Source of the DNA: Nipponacmea schrenckii
Lineage: Eukaryota > Mollusca > Gastropoda > Lottiidae
Reading direction: 5' to 3'
DNA length: 64,000 bases
NCBI GenBank assembly: GCA_030562195.1
Contig: JAUJPP010000006.1
Coordinates: 372,001 to 436,000 of the forward strand
The position numbers and the translations under genes were made by a program. Shown piece by piece: positions 59,237 through 64,000 of this stretch; positions within the stretch are counted from its first letter, which is position 1, and the number at the start of each line of letters is the position of its first letter. A model generated the notes under the pieces. That model searched no databases and had not been told where the DNA came from. It worked only from the letters and a program-made list of their open reading frames with translations.

Positions 59237-59607
59237 AATACTAAAGCTGTGAACAGCACCGAGCGTGGCTCGTGATATTGATCTCCATAGCTACAAGACC
59301 TTTTGGATAAGATAATAAATAACAATACAATACTAAAGCTGTGAACAGCACCGAGCGTGGCTCGTGATATTGATCTCCATAGCTACAAGACCTTTGGATA
59401 AGATAAATAAATAACAATACAATACTAAAGCTGTGAACAGCACCGAGCGTGGCTCGTGATATTGATCTCCATAGCTACAAGACCTTTGGATAAGATAATA
59501 AATAACAATACAATACTAAAGCTGTGAACAGCACCGAGTGTGGCTCGTGATATTGTTCTCCATAGCTACAAGACCTTTAGATAAGATAAATAAATAACAA
59601 TACAATA
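59237..59607 (+). repeat. 92-bp tandem repeat, 4 copies
   Basis: Unit contains AATACTAAAGCTGTGAACAG, CACCGAGCGTGGCTCGTGAT, ATTGATCTCCATAGCTACAA and GACCTTTTGGATAAGATAA. Spacings are 92, 92 and 91 bp. Each unit holds a perfect CGAGC-GTG-GCTCG hairpin. Confidence 0.96.
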
Positions 59608-59819
59608 TAAATAAGAATATGTACATACATTTAGTTAAAATTAGTTTAAACTTGTTAATAAACCACGATATTTTATGGCGTCTTAGATATTGTCATCTTT
59701 ATTTTTTGGAAGCATTACAGAGAATAAACAAATATTAATATTTCCAGACTGTACATGGTGTTGTTTAAAATTTCTCCTGTAGTCATAATCTGTTGTTCAA
59801 GTAAATGAAATGATTGGAT

Positions 59820-60205
59820 AGAGGGGGGGGGGGAAACTACTATCTCGTAGTTCCGGGAAAGCACGGGCCTAGGAATCAGACCTAATTTTTATTTCCTCGC
59901 ACCGATCGGGATTCGAACCCACGGCACCTAGTCGCCTAGCAGACGACAGTCCAACTCGCTAACCACTGAGCCATTCACCACCCTACAATTTCCAATTGTC
60001 GAGGGATCTTTAACGTGTACAGCCTATAGCTCATAAGGTCTCGGTTAATTGTCCCATCTGTTCGAGTCAACATTTTTCGACGTCAGCCCCTCCAACCTGC
60101 TTCACTGACAGGAGGAACGTTCATTATGTCCTATTGCCATGTTTGAATCCTGGATCCTGAGGTTAGTGAGAAAAAATCTACCTTACTGAGCCACCTCGGC
60201 TGTAG
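59820..60205 (-). mobile_element. tRNA-derived SINE with two tRNA-like heads
   Basis: Read on minus. First head: GCCGAGGTGGCTCAGTAAGG (box A region, about 60202) and CCAGGATTCAAACATGG (box B-like, about 60153). Then a spacer with CACGTTAAAGATCCCTCGAC. Second head (about 59980-59899): TGGCTCAGTGGTTAGCGAG (box A) and GGGTTCGAATCCCGATC (perfect box B). A body ends near TCCCGGAACTACGAGATAGT before a run of C. The second head does not fold as an obvious functional tRNA. It may be a dimeric SINE or one SINE inserted in another. Confidence 0.7.
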
Positions 60206-60259
60206 CACGCGGGGCTTGGTTTATTGTGCTATCCGAACGACTAGACGCTTTGGGTAAAT

Positions 60260-62790
60260 CAAGGGCCCGCCAGGTTCAATGTCTTACCTGCAATTGTTGC
60301 AATTTAGTACATATATTAAATTCCGACTGTTAGTGTATGTCTTACAATTTTAGTAAATAATTTGGAAGCCGACTTGACAACAACAAGTAAAATATATCCG
60401 ATGCGATGCTGAGCAGGTTAATAAAATAACTCCGTAATAATAACCAAAATACATTGTTTCCGGAATCCCGTTTACCTAAATTCGTAATGAAAAAATTGAA
60501 ATTGAAGTTTTCCGTCTTATTTTAAATCTAAACAACCAATGTAATACAGTTGTCACCCGAAAGTTCCTGGTAGTGTTGGAAAAATATTTCTTATGACTTT
60601 TAACTTAAAGCTTTTAGATCATCTGTCTCGAGACCTATTACCTTAACATCAATTGTTCTATAATTATTATTGTTTTTTTGGTCAAGTTTCCTCGTAACTA
60701 ATAGCTTAGAAACCAGGTACCTTATATTGCAAGCCAAGCGGAAATATTTGCAGGACCTAAAATTACTCCTCCTTACTAAACACTTTTAGTATTTCAGAAC
60801 AATTTATTATTAACATAAACCTTAACAGAAACCTTAAAGCACATCTTCGACGTAGAATTCACTTACAGATATTCGGTCCCCTTTCTGCTTAACAATGTCC
60901 CAAAGGCGCTTTCCTGATAATGAAATCGACTTTTTATTATCACTTCCTCGATTCGCTACTGAAGCTCATGTCAAAATCAAATCAAGTCTGTAGACCCTTG
61001 AATCTCTATCTGACTCTTTACCATGGAACCAATTGTCATGGAGATAGGGGTAGGAACTAGGTCTTATGGGTTGTTTAGTAGGTAATCCATCAGAACTTAA
61101 GCTTTCCTGTTTAGCAGTGAACCTGACTAACAATGATGTAGAAGTATTCAGACGGAGGTTGTTTATTTGTAAATATTTGTTTTGTCTTGTCATTATTTTG
61201 TATTCGAGTGAAATCCTGGAGTTCTGATTAAGATTGTTGGAGGATAGGCTGGTAACTAAATTGGAAAACAAAGCCCTGAATCTTTGTGGTTTGATTATAA
61301 TAATTAACCTGGACCTAGGATTAAATACAAGAAAAAACAAAAATATATCATTCTACAATCAAAATAATTTGTTCCTAAATTTACAGCTGACATTCTTTAC
61401 ATTAACTATCCCTCGAACACAAAACGCACCACTGAACGAAGTTTTATAGTATACGAATTGACGGGTCCTGGTAAGGAACAGTGGATCGAACGCATCCAAC
61501 AGCTTCCTGTCAACCTTATGTGCAACTTCTGGTAAAGGAAATTAGTCATCTTACATCGTTATAGATCAAATGAATGTAAAGTTTTATAGAGTTTGTATGT
61601 AGATCGATACACCCCCCCCCCCCCGAATACTTCTGAATTTTATTTCAAACAACGTTTCAACAAATTAGGTGTCCGTCCTTGTTTTAATTTGATCTCATCC
61701 TTCATCTCTATTCTTTAAAATGATATCTATATTACAGAACTCTTGCTGGTAACCGAAAAAGTTATGAAAACACTAAATTATAATAAAAATTTACCCAAAA
61801 GAATTCGTCTCTGTATACAATAGAAAGAAACGCATAAACAAATATCAAAATTCGACAAACAAAAATAACAAATATGTAGAATAAAATCAAATCTCAGCAA
61901 ACAAAAATAGCAAATAAGTAGAATAAAATCAAAATTCAGCAAACAAAAAAAGAAAATATTGCCTTTATCCAAAAAATTTTTGTTTTCAAATCTTTTGTAA
62001 TACATATTTGTAAAGAGTGCAAGAAGCAACTTACGAATCTGAAAAAATAACCCTCTAAATTAATTCAGTCAAGTGCAGTCCGAAGTTGTGAATTTAGCTG
62101 TATTCGGACAGCTATAAAACCGGAAGTAGACTTAAGAGGTCAAATATCAAAGTATCAACTGATAGCACCAAAATCTGTCAAGTCGGATTAGCCGTAATGT
62201 CGGAATAAAAATATACGCATTTCAGGAAAATCAAAATGGCGACAAAAGTTACTTCCAGTTAAGGTTTTTTTTTTCATCGTTTTTTTTTTTTTTTTTTTTT
62301 GCCATAACGATGGCTACCGAAAAGCGTTTATGTTTTTTGCGATAAATTAATTAACTCGGAAGTGGGTCAACGGGAAGTGAAATTCGCTTTCGTGTTTAGA
62401 CCGAAAATGAAGCGAGAATTTTAACTCTGATAATGTTTTCAAATTGACGACACTTCTTTGCATTCGATCAATCGGTGTTAAAAAAGCAAAGTTGAAAAAA
62501 CAGAGCGAAAACGGAAAAAAGTGTTCTATGAATTTTCTAATTTTGATTTTTTTTAAATTGCTATCTGGTTGGAGTTATTTCAAGTCTCCGAAAATGTAAA
62601 CCCGAAGAAATTCGATTCCAAAATGCGACTTCTAGAGCCAATTTTCTACTTTTTGCCCATTTGCAATGTAGCACTTCCGGTTTTGCACAAATGTTCCATA
62701 TTATATTTAATAGAAACGTTGCCACTACTGGTCTAGATAAGTCGAAAAAATGCTGCAACTATTTCAGCCTAGGCACAGTAAAGTGTGTAA
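60260..62790. other. Intergenic, homopolymer runs only
   Basis: Holds a C13 run (about 61612-61624) and T runs at about 62265-62275 and 62280-62300. The minus-strand frame 61340-60966 (124 codons) has no recognised domain. A possible minus-strand exon at about 60947-60872 is listed as rejected. Confidence 0.35.
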
Positions 62791-62794
62791 ATTT

Positions 62795-62795
62795 C

Positions 62796-62875
<80 letters not shown>

Positions 62876-62947
62876 CCAACAACCAACAAACAACAAACAA
62901 CCAACAAACAACAAACAACAAACAACAACAACAACAACAACAACAAC
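62795..62947 (+). repeat. (CAA)n microsatellite with interruptions
   Basis: About 80 bp of pure CAA, then mixed CCAACAA and ACAAACAA units, then pure CAA again. It yields poly-Gln, poly-Asn or poly-Thr in sense frames and poly-Val or poly-Cys in antisense frames. I see no gene context. Confidence 0.97.
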
Positions 62948-63089
62948 ATTTCAATCAACTCATCAAAAAAACAAAAATAATTCTATATTTATGTTGCATA
63001 CAATATTAAATTTGGTAAATCATAGGACGTTGAACAAGGAGATCAGATTAAACGTTTCTGAAGGATGATGGTTTATTAGCTAGTAGCTC

Positions 63090-64000
63090 TTTTTTTTTAT
63101 AAACAATATTTTATATATACATGGGATTGTGGAACAGGCTTCCGCCTATATGACCCCGCTCCATAAAATTTTCGATACAAAATGTAATATACAAAAATAC
63201 AAAAAAAAAATAAAATATGAAAGAACAAAAGAACATAATTCAAACGTATTTACAGAGCTGTAGAGATATTTATGGAAGTATGTGACTGCATTATGTAAAT
63301 ATTAATAATGGGTAATAATAGAAATATAGATTAATGATGGTAAAGATTTAGATTCGTTTTGAGAGAGTAATGAAAGTATGGACCTGGTTAAAGATATCAA
63401 TTGACTCAAGCTGAGAGTCTGTTCCATTTAGTAAGATATCTAAAGTTCTTAATTTTGATGGTAGAGTATTTATTGATTGTTTTCGGACCTCAAAATGTAA
63501 GGAGCAGTGGATAAGGTAGTGTTCGGCGTCTTCAAAATAGTGACCACAAGCACATGCAGGGTGTTCCGAAACGCGACGTAGAACTTTATGGCCATTCAGA
63601 TCACTACAGGAAAGGCGCAGACGGCAGTGTAAAATTTGGTTTTTGCGGTTTCCTGAATAAAAGTATGGTGGTATAGTATGGTCATGACTTTTGAGTGAAG
63701 ATTTGAACACTGATATAGATGTGATAAATTTATTATATTCAGGTAATTGATTCCAAACACGGATGGCTGATGGAATAAAGGAATTGTAAAAGAGGTTTGT
63801 TCTGCAGTTGTATTCTAAGAGAAGTCCATTATTTCTAAGATTGTAATTTGTACATTTAATTTCGACAAAGTCCGATAAATAGTTTGGAGTGAGATTATTT
63901 TAAAGTGTGTACATCATTATTAGTTTGTGCCTCCTACGTCTTTCCTGCAGGGTCGTGAATCCAGTTTCTTCATAAAGCAAGTGGTGACTGGTTCCCCTCA
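63090..64000 (-). mobile_element. 3' end of a second LINE, running off the window
   Basis: Read on minus from 64000: the C-terminal region of LINE ORF2 (HHLLYEETGFTTLQERRRRH, a TAA at about 63902, then NNGLLLEYNCRTNLFYNSFI, PSAIRVWNQLPEYNKFITSI, ILHCRLRLSCSDLNGH, and CACGHYFEDAEHYLIHC with a CCHC-like pattern), with a stop at 63350-63348. A 3' UTR of about 250 bp follows, ending in a short A run (63098-63090). The in-frame stop shows it is dead. It is a different family from the LINE at 46774, because the tail and the C-terminal sequence differ. Confidence 0.85.
63348..63900 (-). pseudogene. C-terminal fragment of LINE ORF2
   Basis: Open from just after the TAA near 63902 down to the stop at 63348. 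It contains the typical SFIPSAIRVWNQLP region and the final CxC...H...C motif of LINE ORF2 proteins. No RT catalytic region lies inside the window. Confidence 0.83.

Noticed and set aside
59899..59980. Functional tRNA gene on minus
   Set aside because: Boxes A and B are good, but the stems do not form a convincing cloverleaf, and it is embedded in a SINE-like unit.
60872..60947. Possible minus-strand exon reading ANRGSDNKKSISLSGKRLWD
   Set aside because: It has an acceptor and a GTAAGT donor, but no partner exons or recognised family, so support is too weak to annotate.
62750..63068. Poly-Asn or poly-Gln protein
   Set aside because: Translation of the CAA microsatellite with no flanking domain.

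Overview
This is AT-rich, intron-rich eukaryotic nuclear DNA with large tandem repeats and many non-autonomous transposons. The gene families (a TLR with a single exon carrying all of its CDS, a fucolectin/EGF transmembrane protein, CUB/LDLRa receptors) and tandem-repeat elements built round an 'AGTTATTGCCCTTG' phrase suggest a mollusc, probably a gastropod. That assignment is inference. There are no operons, CRISPR arrays or prokaryotic genes. Most short open frames are spurious, so I built gene models by joining exons through GT/AG sites and matching phases.

Four protein-coding genes can be supported. (A) CUB-LDLRa-TM gene 1, + strand, 466-14234: a signal-peptide exon, then an 11.6-kb intron, then CUB, LDLRa/TM and tail exons. 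The intron carries a 4.4-kb G-rich 93-bp minisatellite. (B) A Toll-like receptor, - strand, 18161-16335. (C) CUB-LDLRa-TM gene 2, + strand, 25343-35656: a paralogue of A with identical intron phases and an identical 252-nt CUB exon, but with a cytoplasmic tail of about 460 residues. Its last large intron carries a 36-bp minisatellite. (D) A nine-exon EGF-FTP(fucolectin)-EGF-TM receptor, - strand, 46006-36703, convergent with C.

Upstream of gene D lies a 36-bp minisatellite split by a nearly complete but dead APE-type LINE (46774-51168), with a readable target-site duplication. From 52 to 64 kb I find no convincing intact gene. That part holds repeat families, 80-bp and 92-bp tandem arrays, a two-headed tRNA-derived SINE, unidentified decayed coding fragments, a CAA microsatellite and the 3' end of a second LINE running off the window.

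Mobile-element history is unusually legible. There is a hAT MITE with a perfect 8-bp TSD, a three-level nest (repeat element inside a Harbinger-like element inside a TTAA-flanked MITE), a Tc1/mariner transposase relic in an intron of gene D, and two dispersed element families with internal tandem repeats. Genes A, B, C and D all encode predicted membrane receptors; a common role in recognition or immunity is inference only.
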